A stretch of 64,000 nt of DNA from Chytridium lagenaria (taxonomy: Eukaryota; Chytridiomycota; Chytridiomycetes; Chytridiales; Chytridiaceae), in assembly GCA_025449115.1 (NCBI GenBank), contig JAHLKC010000025.1, positions 62,001 to 126,000 on the forward strand, read 5' to 3'. Below the pieces are notes generated by a model, which saw only the letters and a program-made list of their open reading frames with translations, did not search any database and was not told where the DNA came from. This document shows, piece by piece, positions 35,556 to 47,924 of this stretch; positions within the stretch are counted from its first letter, which is position 1; every line of letters begins with the position of its first letter. The translations under genes and the position numbers were made by a program.

Positions 35556-36219
35556 AACTCTAAAGATTATATTTATGTGGAGGAAGTCCCTTTTTTTTTA
35601 TATATGGGGGACAGGTTTTTTCTTTTTGTTTTTTTTCGTGCTTTTGCTTGATAGTTGAGCAAATGTTTGTTGTGTCTCTGTGCTTTTACTCTTTTTGTTT
35701 TTATTTGGTATTTTGCGGTGGATTTTTTTGTTGCAAGTGGTTGTTTTCAGTCACCCATTATTTTATTTTATTTTTGCATTTTAGCTGCGTGTTGATCATT
35801 GACTTTTTTACACCTTTTCGGTGCTGTTTTAAACGGTTCCATTAAAATCGTTGGCGCTCGTATTCTTTGCGGTTCTTTTATATCGTTGGCGGAGCGGATA
35901 TGAAGGATGTAAGGAGGCGTTTGAGGAAGAGGAGGAGGGAAGATTAGTTGGAGAAGAGTGTGGAGGGCTGTTATCATTTTTTTCGCGTTTAAAGGTCACC
36001 ATTAGATTGTGTTGAGGAGAAAGACATTAAGTCATACGAGGATCTTTACACTTTTATTTAAGTATTATCGGTGAGTTCCACTAAACAGGCTCATGAGGTG
36101 GAGTATTCGCGAAAAGACAGCAAGATATTTATAACGACACACTATGAAATGTGTCATGACCTGACAACCCCACCTTTTTTTTTTTTTTTTTTGTGGACTT
36201 AATACACGTATAAACTCCA
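35556..36219. other. Intergenic, T-rich
   Basis: Contains many T runs, including about 16 T at 36176-36192 just ahead of the helicase start. No gene is supported. Confidence 0.6.
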
Positions 36220-39200
36220 ATGTTCAAGATTGAACGTCTCGATGACGTTTCCGAGGATACGCGGACCTCCACCCATCCACACACGGGGATGACGTCGACG
36301 CTGTCCAGGTTAGAGAAATTGAAGCAACGAAAACGAAAGCACGGTGATGATGATGATGATGGAGTGAGACGGTTTGAGGAGGGTCGGCATCCTGAGCGAC
36401 AGGCGGTTTTAGATGGGGAGGGGAGACACCCGCAACGACAGGGGGATGGGGAGGGGAGGTATTCGCAACGACAGGAGGGTTGGAGGGGACGGGATGGGGA
36501 GGAGAGGAGGAGGGGGGAGGGGAGAGATGGGAGGGGGAGGGAAGGAGACGGGATGGGGAGTTTATGGGAAAGGGTCGACGGGAAGATGCGGAAGGAAAGG
36601 AGGGTTTCAGTGGTGTAAAGAAATCCAAATCATGGAGGGATCTTAAAGCGCAGGGTCGTAAAAAGAGTCGATGGGTTCTTGAACTTGAGAAAGAGCATGG
36701 AGGTGTTGAGGAGGAGCGGGGTGAGGAGGAAGAGGAAGAAGGGAGGGAGAGGGTTGCGTTAGGGTCTTTTGAGAAGAAGAAGAAGAGGGGAGGACAGAAG
36801 GCGAGGGATCGGAAGATGAGGAAGGTTGCAGAGTTGGGGATCAAGGTTGAGGAGAGGGAGGATGGTGGTCCTTTTTTGCGAAAAGATGAGGAGGAAGAGG
36901 AGATGGAGGTGGATGAACAGACTCGAGAGGAGGTGGAGGTGGAGCAACAGAATCGAGAGGAGATTGAGGAGGTGGAGTCGCCTGCGCGGCATGTTTTAAA
37001 GACGTCAAAATTGGACTCTGTGGAGTTGGAGGATGGAAATGGCATCCACTTAGACGATGAAGATGAGGAAGAAAGTGACAATGAGAACATTACAGACTCT
37101 GTCGCTAAACCGCAGGATGAGGAGGAAGACGATGACGAAGAGGGAGACGACGCTGTGCTTGACAACGAAAGCGAAGATGAAACGTCTACACCACGCGTCT
37201 CCGAATTCGCTCGTCCAAAACAACCCAAACTTTCCACCTTGGCACTCCAGACTGGCTTGCAAACCCCATCAAAATCCCATCCACCCTCATCAAAACATCC
37301 GAAGAAAGCAGCATCAACAACCCTCAATGGGGTCTCTCCCCTCGAACAATCGCAAGATTAGAAGCAATGGGTATTCCCCACCTCTTCCCTGTTCAACAAG
37401 CCATCCTCCCTAAACTCCTTAAATCCCGATACGGCACCTCATCTCTCCCAAAAGCCACCCTTTCCACAGAAACCGACGCAACCGCACCCGCAAGACACCT
37501 GGTATTGGGGGATCTCTGCGTCTCAGCTCCAACCGGCTCTGGTAAAACCCTCGCCTTTGCACTCCCCATCCTCGAAGCCCTCAGTTCCCGCATCATCACG
37601 CGTCTCCGTGCTCTCATCGTCCTTCCAACCCGTGACCTCGCACTTCAAGTCAAAGCCACGTTTGATGCCATTGCAAAGGGCTCAGGGCTTCGAATCGCCC
37701 TTGTCACGGGATCCACCAGTTTTGCGGCAGAACAAGCCATGCTTGTCGATCGGAGTGTTGGAGTTTGTGAAGGTTCGGGAGCGATTGAGAGGTTGCAGGG
37801 ACGACGGGATAGAGTTTCGATGGACGTGGAGACAGAGGGACCTGGACAAGGGTCAGGAAGGGTGGATATTCTCGTAGCCACGCCTGGAAGACTTGTGGAT
37901 CATTTAACGGGGACACCAGGGTTTACTTTGAAACATCTTCGGTTCCTTGTACTAGATGAAGCAGATCGACTTTTAAGTCAAAGCTATCAGGGATGGCTGG
38001 ATCTTGTGCTTAAAGCTGCGTCGGGGGTTGACGTGCACGATCCAACCGTTGCCGCTGGAAGATCAGCGGGAACCATCACTGGACACCTGTTTGACCCACA
38101 ACCTCTCCCACGTCCCACCAACCTCCTTGCGTCTCTTTGGGAACAAGAATGGGATGTAGATATCTACGGCCGCCCCGTTCACAATGCCGTCACGTTACGC
38201 GCCGACCAAGCCATGGATGGAACATACCGTCAAATGCGTGTTTTGAAACACGTGACCCCCTTCCAGAAACTCCTCTTCTCTGCAACGCTCACCCGAAATC
38301 CCGCGAAAATCGCATCGTTGCGTCTCAACAACCCCACGTACATTGCGGTTGCCGGGCTTCCTGTTTCCACGTCCACCGAGGATGGGGATGAGGAAGAGAG
38401 GTATTCGACACCAGAGACGTTGAAAGAACATATGATTGTGTTGAATGATCCTTATGATAAACCGTTGGCGTTGTTTCATATTTTGTTTAATATGGACATT
38501 CCTGGCATTCTCATCTTTACGAAATCCGTGGAAGCCGCGCATCGTCTTGCAGCGCTTATCGAATTCTTTGCCGTCGAGACATCAAGAACCATCGTGTCCA
38601 CGCCTTCATCACCATTAAAAGGCACAAAGAAAAAGGACATGGACGCACCGACTTGGGCGCGTGCTATATCGTCTGATCTGACGCCATCTGGTCGTCGTCA
38701 CCTTCTTGATGCGTTTCAACGGGGTCGAGTCCGGGCTCTTGTCTGTTCCGATGTGATGTCGCGAGGGTGGATCTTGGGGCCTCTGTTGCGGCTGTGGTGA
38801 TTATGATGCGCCCATGCGTGCCAAGACTTATGTGCATAGAGTTGGAGGACGGCGAGAGCTGGGAGGAGGGGTGTGGCGTTTACGTTGGTGGAGGTGAAGG
38901 AGGCGAGACGGTTTAAGGAGCAGATGGGGAAGGTTGCGAGGCCTGGGAAGGAGGGTGGGAGGGGGGTTGGGAAGTTACGGCCTGGGATGAATGAGGTTGA
39001 GCCGTTGAGGGAGGGGTATGAGAGGGCGTTGGGGAGGTTGAGGGACTGGGTTAAGCCTGGGAGAGTTGGGGAGGCTGGGGATGAGAGTGGACAGGTTGTT
39101 GTGAATGAAGTTGGTGGAGATGTTTTGGGGGCGACGGATTTCAATGAGGAAGAGGATGAAGGGAATGACGCCGTGTCTGAGGCGGAAGGATCTGATGTGG

Positions 39201-39439
39201 GACCTGTTTCGGATAGTGATGAAGGTGATGATGTTGGGTTTGCGGGAGAGGAGACGAATGTGGTCTCCACTGCGTCTGTCTCCGTTGCGGTTGCCAATGG
39301 AGGGGAGAAAGCGACGTCGCGGAAAGGATTTGGGAGGGATAAGCTGATGACGATTAAACGAAATGAGTTGTCGCCGGGTATGGGTGCTTTGGCGGATGCG
39401 CTTAAAGGGAAGGGAGGGAGATCTTTGTTTGAAACATAG
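36220..39439 (+). CDS. DEAD-box RNA helicase, Dbp6/DDX51 type
   Basis: ATP-dependent RNA helicase expected to act in the nucleolus in early 60S ribosome assembly. The N-terminal third is acidic and Lys/Glu-rich, with a short imperfect repeat (GEGRHPERQ-like) at about 36415-36480. The core has WGLSPRTIARLEAMGI, FPVQQAILP, APTGSGKT (motif I), LPTRDLALQ (Ia), VATPGRLVDHL (Ib), VLDEADRLL (II), LFSATL (III) and ILIFTKS (IV). HRVGRTARAG (VI) can be read only by allowing for missing bases. The WL-x-P segment before the core and the large inserts fit Dbp6. Slips lie near 36605, 37235, 38768 (G run), 38803 and 38856. Three fall within about 90 bp of the motif V-VI region, where the protein should be most constrained. 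The start could be 36220 or Met at 36289. Confidence 0.85.
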
Positions 39440-39731
39440 GCTTTTTGTAGACATATATTTAAATTGCGTTCTTTAATTACATTAAAAACATGGTGTGCCG
39501 TTTTTGAAGTTGTTTTGCCGTTCGTATGTAGGTATCCATGGATGTGAGCTTTGAAATTTCCTAAATATATGATTGGATTTTTACGCGTCAATCTACCTTA
39601 ATTTCATTGATCGCTACGCATTTATATCGCACTCGAGTCTCCGTATGAATACAGGACACTCAGTAAAATGGATCCATGAAGAAGAGTTCGGCGATGTACG
39701 CCATGTCTGACTGTCAACTTGCAATCCCCTT

Positions 39732-39799
39732 CGACTTACGCTTCATTCTGGTAGCCATCAAGTTACGACTTACGCTTCATTCTGGTAGCCATCAAGTTT
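39732..39799. repeat. Tandem duplication of 34 bp
   Basis: 39732-39765 is repeated at 39766-39799 with one difference at the last base; the unit starts CGACTTACGCTTCATTCTGG. The rest of 39440-40057 shows no gene. Confidence 0.95.
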
Positions 39800-40057
39800 A
39801 ATTAAGACGTTGACCGAAAAGATGGTATGCCGTTTGCAAAACGACGGTGGATGTTGTCGAACTTAGACCTTCAATATAAAATAGGATCTTATTTTTTCTA
39901 GTGTAAATATTATTATTACTTATATTAATTAATAAAAAAGTGGTATGCCATTATAAACGTATTATGGAGATTTCAAACAAGAAATCAAGATTAAGCCATA
40001 GAAACCCAATAATACACGGTATAGAGTAAGTTGTAGAAGGTGATAAAAATACAAGGT

Positions 40058-40258
40058 TTATGCTCGTCTCTGGAACATTATAGGCTGCCTTTCCATCAAG
40101 CTTCCTCTCCGCCAATAGATAAATTGACGTATAAAGTACGCAACCATGCATGCCGTGAAAATAACGGTAGAGACAGCCAGCACGTTAAACACAAACTCTG
40201 GCGTCAGCTTGAGCTGATCGTCTTCGGGAGCCGTAAGAGCAAGGATTCGGGGATGCAT
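40058..40258 (-). CDS. Small single-pass membrane protein, unrecognised
   Basis: A 66-residue protein with a hydrophilic start (MHPRILALTAPEDD), one membrane segment (FVFNVLAVSTVIFTACMVAYFI) and a basic end (YWRRGS…QRRA). Size and layout recall small subunits of membrane complexes, but I cannot name it. It is supported as a real gene by a 5' leader: the minus strand has a TATA-like TATAAAAA at 40616-40609 and a non-coding exon ending ACAG at 40489. A GTAAGC donor opens a 229-nt intron (40260-40488), and the acceptor TTTCTCAG lies one base before the ATG. The frame is intact. Confidence 0.6.
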   Translation of the reverse strand: MHPRILALTAPEDDQLKLTPEFVFNVLAVSTVIFTACMVAYFIRQFIYWRRGSLMERQPIMFQRRA

Positions 40259-40259
40259 T

Positions 40260-40488
40260 CTGAGAAAGGAAGAATAGTTTTGTAAGTAAAGGATGTAATT
40301 AAGAGTAGGAGATGAGAAAAGGATGATGGAAGAGGCGATGCAATGTGCTCAGAAGTTTTATCTAGCGAAGTAAATGGTTGTCACCATGTATGAAGTAAGA
40401 CAGCCAAAGGAAAATACGATCTCATCTCTGCTGCAATGGTCTCAACGATGGAAGAGGACTGGGTTGTATAAAGGTTACGTAGGCTTAC
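40260..40488 (-). other. 5'UTR intron of the small membrane-protein gene
   Basis: On the minus strand the intron begins GTAAGC (from 40488) and ends TTTCTCAG (to 40260). It sits between a non-coding exon of about 90 nt and the start codon. Confidence 0.6.
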
Positions 40489-40608
40489 CTGTAGATCTTT
40501 GTCTCCGTCGCTGCAATTCTAAGAGGAAAAGAGGGAGGGCTAGGTTGGATGAGACCTCTACGAACGAAGCAGCGACGGGTTCTGCTTTTTCCGTTTTTTC
40601 TCTTTCCC

Positions 40609-40616
40609 TTTTTATA
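40609..40616 (-). promoter_or_regulatory. TATA-like box for the small membrane-protein gene
   Basis: Minus-strand TATAAAAA, about 120 bp before the 5'UTR donor site. A start of transcription some 25-35 bp downstream would give a leader exon of about 90 nt. Confidence 0.45.
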
Positions 40617-40619
40617 CCT

Positions 40620-41487
40620 TGAGAAAAGATTTTTTTTTTTTTGGTCAAAATTCTCCATTGTGAATTGTCAGTCTAGTTTGGTTGGGGACCAAGTATCGAA
40701 TGTCGATAGGTAAGCTAATATCTTAAAGGCCTTCCCTTCACATCGTTGCGTTGATACGTAAAATGGTCCTGATAACACGGTAAAGTGATGTGCTGTGAAT
40801 AATCATGTACTTGCGCATCTGACCATTCAACGCAGATATTTACTCTAGATCCATCAGAAGTTGTAACCTCTGGCATGGATGGATACACGTTTACAACAAC
40901 TTTGTTGGGCTAAATACTGACAATGCAAAGCATGCTGTCTGTCTGTTGTTTCATCTTACAGTGAATGTGTGTTGCAGTAAAGCATTTCATGTAGCTTAGT
41001 GAATAAGTATTGATTTTGTATAAGCGACGGTATTAAACGTTGCGTAGTAAATAAAAATAAACTTAACTCCTTAACATACATTCGTGCGAATAACTACTTG
41101 CTACTTAAGCACTGCTCGTCAGCGCATTTTAGCAAGCAAATCACTTTTTCAAAGTAATGACTGTGCTATGATTTTTGTCGGGATAACGATCTTGAGATAA
41201 ACTCCTTCGAAGGGAGAGGGCTTCTTTGCACACATCAGTAAGGCTAATAGGTGGCGTCGCCGCGTCGGTCTGCAAAGAGACATCGTGTGTGTCTTTGACG
41301 ATTCAAAGGGAACAGTATTTCAGGGGTACTGGGCCTCTGGAGCTTGTCATGTTTGTTGTTTTTACTAAATTGAGATTAAACCTAATTGCAGGACCAGGAG
41401 AGACCAACACAAATATGTCTCCATCAACCCTGACAGACCCTTCACGTACTTTAACGATCGTCAACAGAAACCATCCGATATCTTTGC
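40620..41487. other. Intergenic, no gene seen
   Basis: Divergent promoter space between the small membrane-protein gene and the secreted basic protein gene. A plus-strand frame at 41226-41603 overlaps the next gene's first exon in another frame and is not supported. Confidence 0.5.
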
Positions 41488-43310
41488 ATGATGAATCAAC
41501 AAAGGAGGTTGCTGCTTGCCGTCCTGCTTGCGTTGCTGGTATGCCTTCCATTTTCCGGCATCCAAGCTGCTCCAACTCAAGCAGAATTGGAACAAGACAG
41601 TGAGTATTCATACCGATCATGTTCAACTAACTTGCTATAGTTCAGGCTCAAATCAACAAGGCAATCGAAACACGTCAGAAAATGAATGGTTAGTTTTACG
41701 TCCGTCTGCTACCTAAGAATACTCACACACCTCAGAGCTCAATATTGAGGGGAAAAGGACCGCCATTTTGCCAAGCGCGAGATGCTAATTGCGCCGCAAA
41801 GGACGTAGATAGCATGGCGGCGAAAACGAAATATGAGGAGGCCAAGAAAGCGGGAAGGGAAGCGGCCGAACAATCAAAATCTGATGAAGCTGCCAAACAT
41901 GGCGCTGATCAAAAAAAGCGCCGCTGCAGATATGAAAAACCTGAAGAAAAGAAACCACTGCTATAAGGAACAACGCAGATGCAAGTCTTCGTGCTCTGAA
42001 AGATACGGAAAAGGCCGGCGATGGCAGCAATCGGAGTTGCAGTGCGTAAGTAACAATTATTTTTTAAAGTTTATTTTTTATGTATCCCCCCGTCTTGACA
42101 CCCGCCAATATAAAGATCCGACCGCTGCGGAACGGCCAGGTCTTATCGCTTCAGGTCAACCCGAATTACAACATGACAGGCCCCTCTTGGTAAACGATGC
42201 AAAAAGTGGAGCCGGTGTTTCAACCACTGGCACTTTGCTCATGGGAACGCGAAAGCAATCGTCAGCTGATTATGATGCCGTAAAGAACAAGTACGTTCTC
42301 CTATAAAATTGCGCCTTAACCAGAAAATAGACTTAATAGTGGCGCACTTAAACTCGCCTTGCCTTCGGGTGCAACTATTGAGAGCATTGCGGCGTTAGAT
42401 TCTCAACCAAAAGGCGAAGGCAACGGAAACGCTGGTAAAACTATTGGAAACGTAAATGCAATTGTGAGTTACAACATTGGCAAACAAGATTTTTTTTAAT
42501 CACTTTGAAATTTAGATTAAAGTTAACGGCGAAAAGCTTGGAGTCATTATTCATTGCGACCTTTCCCGTCGAAGTATCGAAGTACTTGAGGCTAACACCA
42601 ACCCAAGGCTCACCGCTAGACTGCAAAGACGTGCTGCCGCAGGATCAGAAACCTGTAAAAAGAGGCATGCGAACAAAGTTGCAGGCAATATTCATGAATT
42701 TTTTAAAGGCAAGAAACTCAACAAAGACGGAACGACGGACGTTAAGGTAGTATAACGTACAAGATAATTTAACATTATTTAGGCTACACTCCAAAACTTG
42801 AAGAAAACCAAACCCAGTGTCGCTGGCCGTATCACAACGGAAAGTCTCGGGCCGAAAGGTCCTGCGAAGAAATGGCCCACGGTCCAAATCCCTCCTGCAA
42901 GCCAGGAAAAGACGGAGTCTGCCGCTGGAAAGGAAAGCAATCCTGCAAGCCCGGAAAAGGCGGGGTCTGCCGCCGGAAAGGATAGCTCGCCAAAGTCTCT
43001 TCCTGATAAGCAAGCGGCGAATCCAAAAACCAATGAGAAAGGTGCTGCAGGCAAGAAGGCAGCAGGCAAAGAGACTCCCAAGAAAAGTTTAATTCCTGGA
43101 AAGACCCCGACGAAGCAGCCTGTAAAAGAAGTTTCTGCTAAAAAAGCTCCTGTTGGTAAGAAGACAACAGCTCGGGCTCCCATCAAGAAAAACCCAGTTC
43201 GAAAGCCTCAAGTGAAAAAAGCACCCGCTAGAAAGGCTGCTCCCACTAAGAACAGACCTAGTAAAGCTGCACCTCCTAATAGGGCATCAACTGGGAAAAG
43301 AAAGAAGTAA
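41488..43310 (+). CDS. Secreted Lys/Ala-rich basic protein, unrecognised
   Basis: Starts MMNQQRRLLLAVLLALLVCL… with a clear signal peptide cleaved near IQA. Short exons follow, each ended by a GT donor: about 41488-41600, 41643-41688, 41736-42047 and three more up to 42750. Then a long last exon runs from 42781 to 43310. The middle is alternately Ala/Lys helical and Cys-containing (CAAKDVDSM, SRRSIEVLEANTNPRL, ETCKKRHANKV). The tail from 43040 is rich in KKAP/KKTP/RKAAP, like linker-histone tails. At 42785-42985 two frames compete: one Lys/Ser-rich and continuous with the tail, the other Cys-rich (CRWPYHNGK, two copies of CKPGK-GGVC type). The Cys-rich frame fits a secreted protein better, which again implies a frame slip. 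No function assigned. Confidence 0.45.
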
Positions 43311-43883
43311 GCGCGTAATGGAGAGAAAAATGAATACAATGTAGAGCATTTGATCGTATGTGTCAGCTACTTTATTTTCCATACAAAACCTACACTGCCA
43401 AGGCATGACAACAGCAGTTTTGAATTTGTTGGAATGCGTCTCGACTCAAAATCAAAACCTGCAGCCTCGAAAAACACGAAATCTGCCATGCCAAAAAGTT
43501 AAAATACAACACCAGTTTAATTTTGTAGGCAAAAAGACGGTATGTAAAAAGACTTCTGCGGGAAAGAAATCTCAAATACAAAAGACGAAGCTTTAATTTG
43601 AAATCAAATATACATGAATCTTTTCGCCAAAATTTTAGCGAATGAGCAATTTAAAACAACAACGACAACAGTGGGGCCAACAACATAAGCATTGTGATGT
43701 GACCGAACGCGAAAATGTACATACTCTAAACGACTACTAGCCATCACAGTGAAACGCGGAGCCCGGATCAAAAATTAAAAAATAAACCAAGGCAATGCAA
43801 CCGCAAAAAAAAAGGGTGAAGTTTTTATGTTGGGGAACAGAAAGCGGAATGGCTGAATTCTGATAATTATAGATGAAATAGCC
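43311..43883. other. Intergenic between convergent genes
   Basis: An open frame at 43360-43596 (+) ends in Lys-rich sequence reminiscent of the preceding gene's tail (GKKTVCKKTSAGKK). It may be a stray duplicate or a missed exon, with no further support. Confidence 0.4.
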
Positions 43884-45406
43884 TCATCTTCTCGTCCAAA
43901 AGAGAAATCGTTTGCGTTGATTTGGGTCTCGGTACTTCTTTCGAAAGCATGTGCTCCAAAATTGGTCAAAATGCCAGTCGTAACGTCCGTTAGGTTTTCC
44001 GATGACCATTCGACACTACACATACGGGACAAAATGTTAGAGTCGCTGATTCGACAATCTATACAATAAAATTACTTGGCAGAAAGAGTACTTACAATCA
44101 GACACCAATGATAGTGGCAATAGGGGCAAGTCATGTGATTACAACTTTACATGCAGTTAGAAATATTTAAGGTAAACAAAAGATCACGTACCCACTGTCC
44201 TTAACTGTGCTAACTTTGCACTTTGGGCATTTCGCGTAATTTCTGTCCTCTTTCATCAATTCTTCAAACTGTAATCTAAGAGTTTTCTCGGCCTTCTCAT
44301 AGTCATCATAACTTTCATTATCGCAGCACGATGATGAGTGCGTCTTATTCGATTTCCTCTTGACATGCGCATTGTCCTTAACCGTTTTTCGCATTCATCT
44401 TCTTTTCAAGCTTGAGTAAAAAGCATGATGGCTTGGTCCTCTTGTGACTAGGGTCATTGGATTTGCAGCGACGACACCACTAATAAAAAATTGTAAGTAC
44501 CTAATAATGGACAAAATAGAAAGGCAAAGTCATATAGACACGACGCACCTCTTTTTCACAAATCCCACATTGCACCCATCGGACTGAGGAGTCCGCCAAG
44601 AAGATGTTGGGGCAATCCGGTGTTGGGCAACAAACCTTGTTGGGATCACCACCAAGCGCGGCTTGCACCGAACCTTTGCAGTAAAGCTTCCAGTCCGCCG
44701 GGGAAACCAGCCTTCTTATAAGGGAATCCTCAATATGACGGGTTGCGTACCATCCACAAGATGGACACGTTAATGGGAAACTTAAAGACCGGATGCTGGA
44801 CTGCATGCAGTGGCGCATGCATGAAACGCAAACATTATGGCCACACTCGAGACGAATGCGGCGGGAAATCTCATTAAAGCAAACCTCGCACACAGGAAGG
44901 TCGCTTTCGGGTACCGCGTTTTCGTCAGAGTCGACAGTAGGAGGTTCGTCCGCAGGCCTTGTGTGGTCAACTGATCTGGATAGATCCTCGTCATCTTTCA
45001 GGAATGCTGCGACTACGTTTTCCGGAGCAACGAAATCCACATCCAGAGCCACGTCAACTAAATCGTTGCGGAAGAAGCTAAGTCGGTGGATGTGGCATCA
45101 TCGAAAAGAATCGCTGGTAACTCAGAATCTTTTTTGGGAGCATCTTCACCGTCTAGCAACTCGTTGAGTAGTTCTACAGAGGGCGCTGCAGCGTTTTTGC
45201 GAACACATTCCACCGGCTCCGTAATGTCGTCTAGGTCATCATCCCTCACAGTATGGTAAGCCAATATCCTCTTGCTCTGCCGATTCTGGTAATCTCAACC
45301 TCGTAAACGGTCCCTTGGAATGACCAAAGCCTGGAATCGAGAAGCATCTTTGGTTAGGCAAGATGTGGAGGAGCAGTCTAGACGGAATAAGGCACGCACC
45401 TCCCAT
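43884..45406 (-). CDS. RBR-type E3 ubiquitin ligase (RING1-IBR-RING2)
   Basis: Transfers ubiquitin from an E2 through its own catalytic Cys. The start is probably a 7-nt exon (45406-45400), followed by an acidic N-terminal region. RING1 is CEVCFNEIS…LECGHNVCVSCM…CPSCG at 44910-44750. The IBR begins CCPTPDCPNIF…VQCGICEKEV and continues in the next exon with WCRRCKSND and a Lys-rich linker. RING2 reads YAKCPKCKVSTVKDSG, then across an intron CNHMTCPYCHYHWC; the first Cys of CNHM is the catalytic one in this family. The end after HWCLI is uncertain: one frame stops at 43884, another at 43775. Slips near 45246, 45085 and 44385 break the frame. Layout matches ARIADNE-like ligases; the substrate is unknown. 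Confidence 0.8.
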
Positions 45407-45711
45407 GACTGTATGAAAAACGGTGAAGGGAGATCGAAATACGAATGCTACGAATGAAATTGGGAAGGAGGTGATGGTATGGACCCTGGGAATGAGGTGA
45501 TGGTAACGGTTGATGGAGCTGATGGTGGCCCTACTTTTCTTTTTTAAATGTATGAAAATTGTCGGAGACGAAAAACAAAGCGTTTGAGGCTGCACAAATT
45601 GAGGGCAAAGTTTTTGTTTGTGCAAAACTTTTTGAACATGACACGAGCTATGTGATTTCTGGGCCGTACGTATATAAAATAAAATGGATATAGAATTTAA
45701 ATACTTTGTTT
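45407..45711. other. Intergenic, promoter of the RBR gene
   Basis: About 300 bp between two minus-strand genes; AT-rich with no gene or clear motif. Confidence 0.5.
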
Positions 45712-47859
45712 TTAGTTGATCCGGTTGCCACCCAACTTGCCAGCTCTTTTCCATTCAAGCTCACGTAAAATAAACTTTTGAACCTGCATTTTGGCAAATG
45801 TTAATAAATCAGTGAGGAACTAACTGTTCATACCTTTCCAGTGCTTGTCTTGGGAAGCTCTTCTACAATCTCAATACGAGCTGGCATTTTGTACCCCGCT
45901 ATCCGAGTCCTTAGATGAGAATTGAGACGGTCCATCCATTCTGGCGTCCCTCCATATACACCAGGCTTGAGTGTAATGTATGCTACTGGCCTTTCCCCCC
46001 ATTTTTCATCAGGACTAGCTACCACACAGCCTTCTAAAACATCAGAAAACGACACCACGGCTTGTTTCCACTTCAATTGTTGATATATTCTCGCCACCTT
46101 GTAACCGATTAACGCTCGAATTCCCGGTTTGCTTACCTGATATAATAATGTCTTTTTTTCTGTCACGAAGCTCGACATAGCCGTCTGCGTGCTTTACGCC
46201 AATGTCTCCAGAATGAAACCATCCCCCACGGAAAGCTTCATCTGTTGCCTTCTTATCGTCTAGGTATCCCTGCAAATTTAAATTAGACAGATAAAAGTGC
46301 GTGAATATGAAACAACCCAAAACTGAGAAAAGCGCGAAAAATTAGAGAAAAATAAAGACCAACCATCATTACAATGTTTCCTCGCATTACTACCTCTCCC
46401 ATAGTGGTTCCGTCCCATGGAGTATCAGTCATATCTGGATTCACGACGCGGATTTCGTCACTGACAATAAAACCTTGTCCTTGCCCTTGAAACCTTTACA
46501 GCCTGTTTCACAGGATCCATGGCCTTCCATTCCTCTTGCCATGCGCAGACTGCAGTGAAGATATTGTAAGTACAAAAATTAAACGTCCGACAACAACAAC
46601 ATGTGTTAAGATATAATAATCTAAAGTGTATAGATGACTTACCCGACGTCGGCCCATAGGTCTCTAAACGATGTACCGAGAAGGAAACAGTTAAAAGAAC
46701 GGTATAGAAAACATGTATTAAACCTGTGAGTCCATAAGTATGAATAGGAAAGAGATTCCAACTTTGACATGCTTTCAAGTAGCGTCGGGCTGGGTGGCGC
46801 GGCTGCGACCATAGTCTTAACCACACGATCCAACTTTCTTGCATGCGGGTGACTCACAATCTGAAGCTGCACAGTGGGGGCCGCACCGTAATGCGTGCAT
46901 TTCACCCTCGTCAACATATCCCAAATAACATCATATTCAACTTTACGAATAATAACATGGCAAGCGCCTACAGCCGTTACTGCCCAGGGAAAACACCATC
47001 CATTCGCGTGAAACATCGGGACGATCCAGAGATATTTAGAATCGCAGTTTAATTCCATTTCCATGACGTCGCCAAGGGAAAGAAGGTACGCGCCTCTGTA
47101 ATGGCTCATGACTTGACCAAATTGACGTTAGAAATAGAAGAAAAACGTGATGTGCGCTGGCTTATTTGGCTCACCTCCTTTTGGCCTTCCAGTTGTGCCG
47201 CTAGTGAAATTTATGGAGATACACTCATCCTCGGACAGCAACGGAGGAAATTCATCAAACTTGGGAGGCTCCGCAGAGTTCTCCTCATGCAGAAACATCT
47301 CATAAGGATCACTCGGGGTGTAAGAGTCTCTGCATACTATCACTGCATCTACCCCACAAGAAGCCGCATTCACAGCCAAGCCTTCTAGCTCATAGTCCAC
47401 AAACAGCACCTTTGTCTTTGATTTTTGAAGGATGTATTCCACCTCGTTCTGATTGAGCCTTGAGTTGATGCATACGAGCACGCAGCCGGCTAAAGGAACA
47501 GCGAAATGGGCCTCGAGGATGACGGGAGAATTTGGTACCAGAACGGCAACGCGGTCTCCTTTGGAAATGGATTTGGTTTTCAAGAGCGCAGAGGCGAAAC
47601 GCCTCACGCGGGACGAGAATGTGGCATAATTCTGAGTGATGCCATTGTAGATGACAGCATCCCTTGTTGGGTACAGCATAGCGGTGCGCTTCAGGAAAGA
47701 CACCGGATTGAGCTCCGTACGAAAGGGAGGGTAGCCTGATGGAAGTCCCGTGCTGCTGGAAGAGACAAGGTTTTCATGGACGGTCGTCGATCCATCCGTT
47801 CCACCATCTCTGGGTGCATGTTGTTGCAGGTGGTTTGCGATGTTCAAAATGCGTTGCAT
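45712..47859 (-). CDS. AMP-binding acyl-CoA synthetase (acyl-activating enzyme)
   Basis: Activates a carboxylic acid to acyl-AMP and then acyl-CoA. ATG at 47859. Landmarks: [11 protein letters not shown] (P-loop, A3 motif), [30 protein letters not shown] (A5-like), [20 protein letters not shown] (A7/A8), [15 protein letters not shown] with the catalytic A10 Lys, and a last exon from QKFILREL to the stop at 45712. The PMFHANGW stretch is typical of plant-type AAE and bacterial medium- or branched-chain enzymes, so a short- or medium-chain acid is plausible. Introns are GT-AG, and one frame slip is seen near 46072, where AAA should be AA (…IEVE, then QAVVSFSDV). Location (peroxisome or mitochondrion) cannot be decided from the termini. 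Confidence 0.85.
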
Positions 47860-47924
47860 GCTTGGTCAGTTTTGGAATTTTTCATGGGTTAAGGTCAAGT
47901 TCTATATTTTGATTAAAAGGAACC

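Noticed and set aside
36224..37327. Long minus-strand open frame (367 residues, Ser/Ala/Pro-rich)
   Set aside because: It is the complement of the Glu/Lys-rich helicase N-terminus; poly-Ser and Cys strings mirror GAG/GAA codons. The plus strand has the conserved domain continuation.
38716..39591. Minus-strand open frame of 291 residues, Ser/Thr/Pro-rich
   Set aside because: Complement of the helicase C-terminal region, which reads as a conserved-looking acidic/basic tail on the plus strand.
43360..43596. Separate small gene downstream of the secreted basic protein
   Set aside because: Only a Lys-rich open frame; no splice, signal peptide or domain. Left as a note in the intergenic entry.
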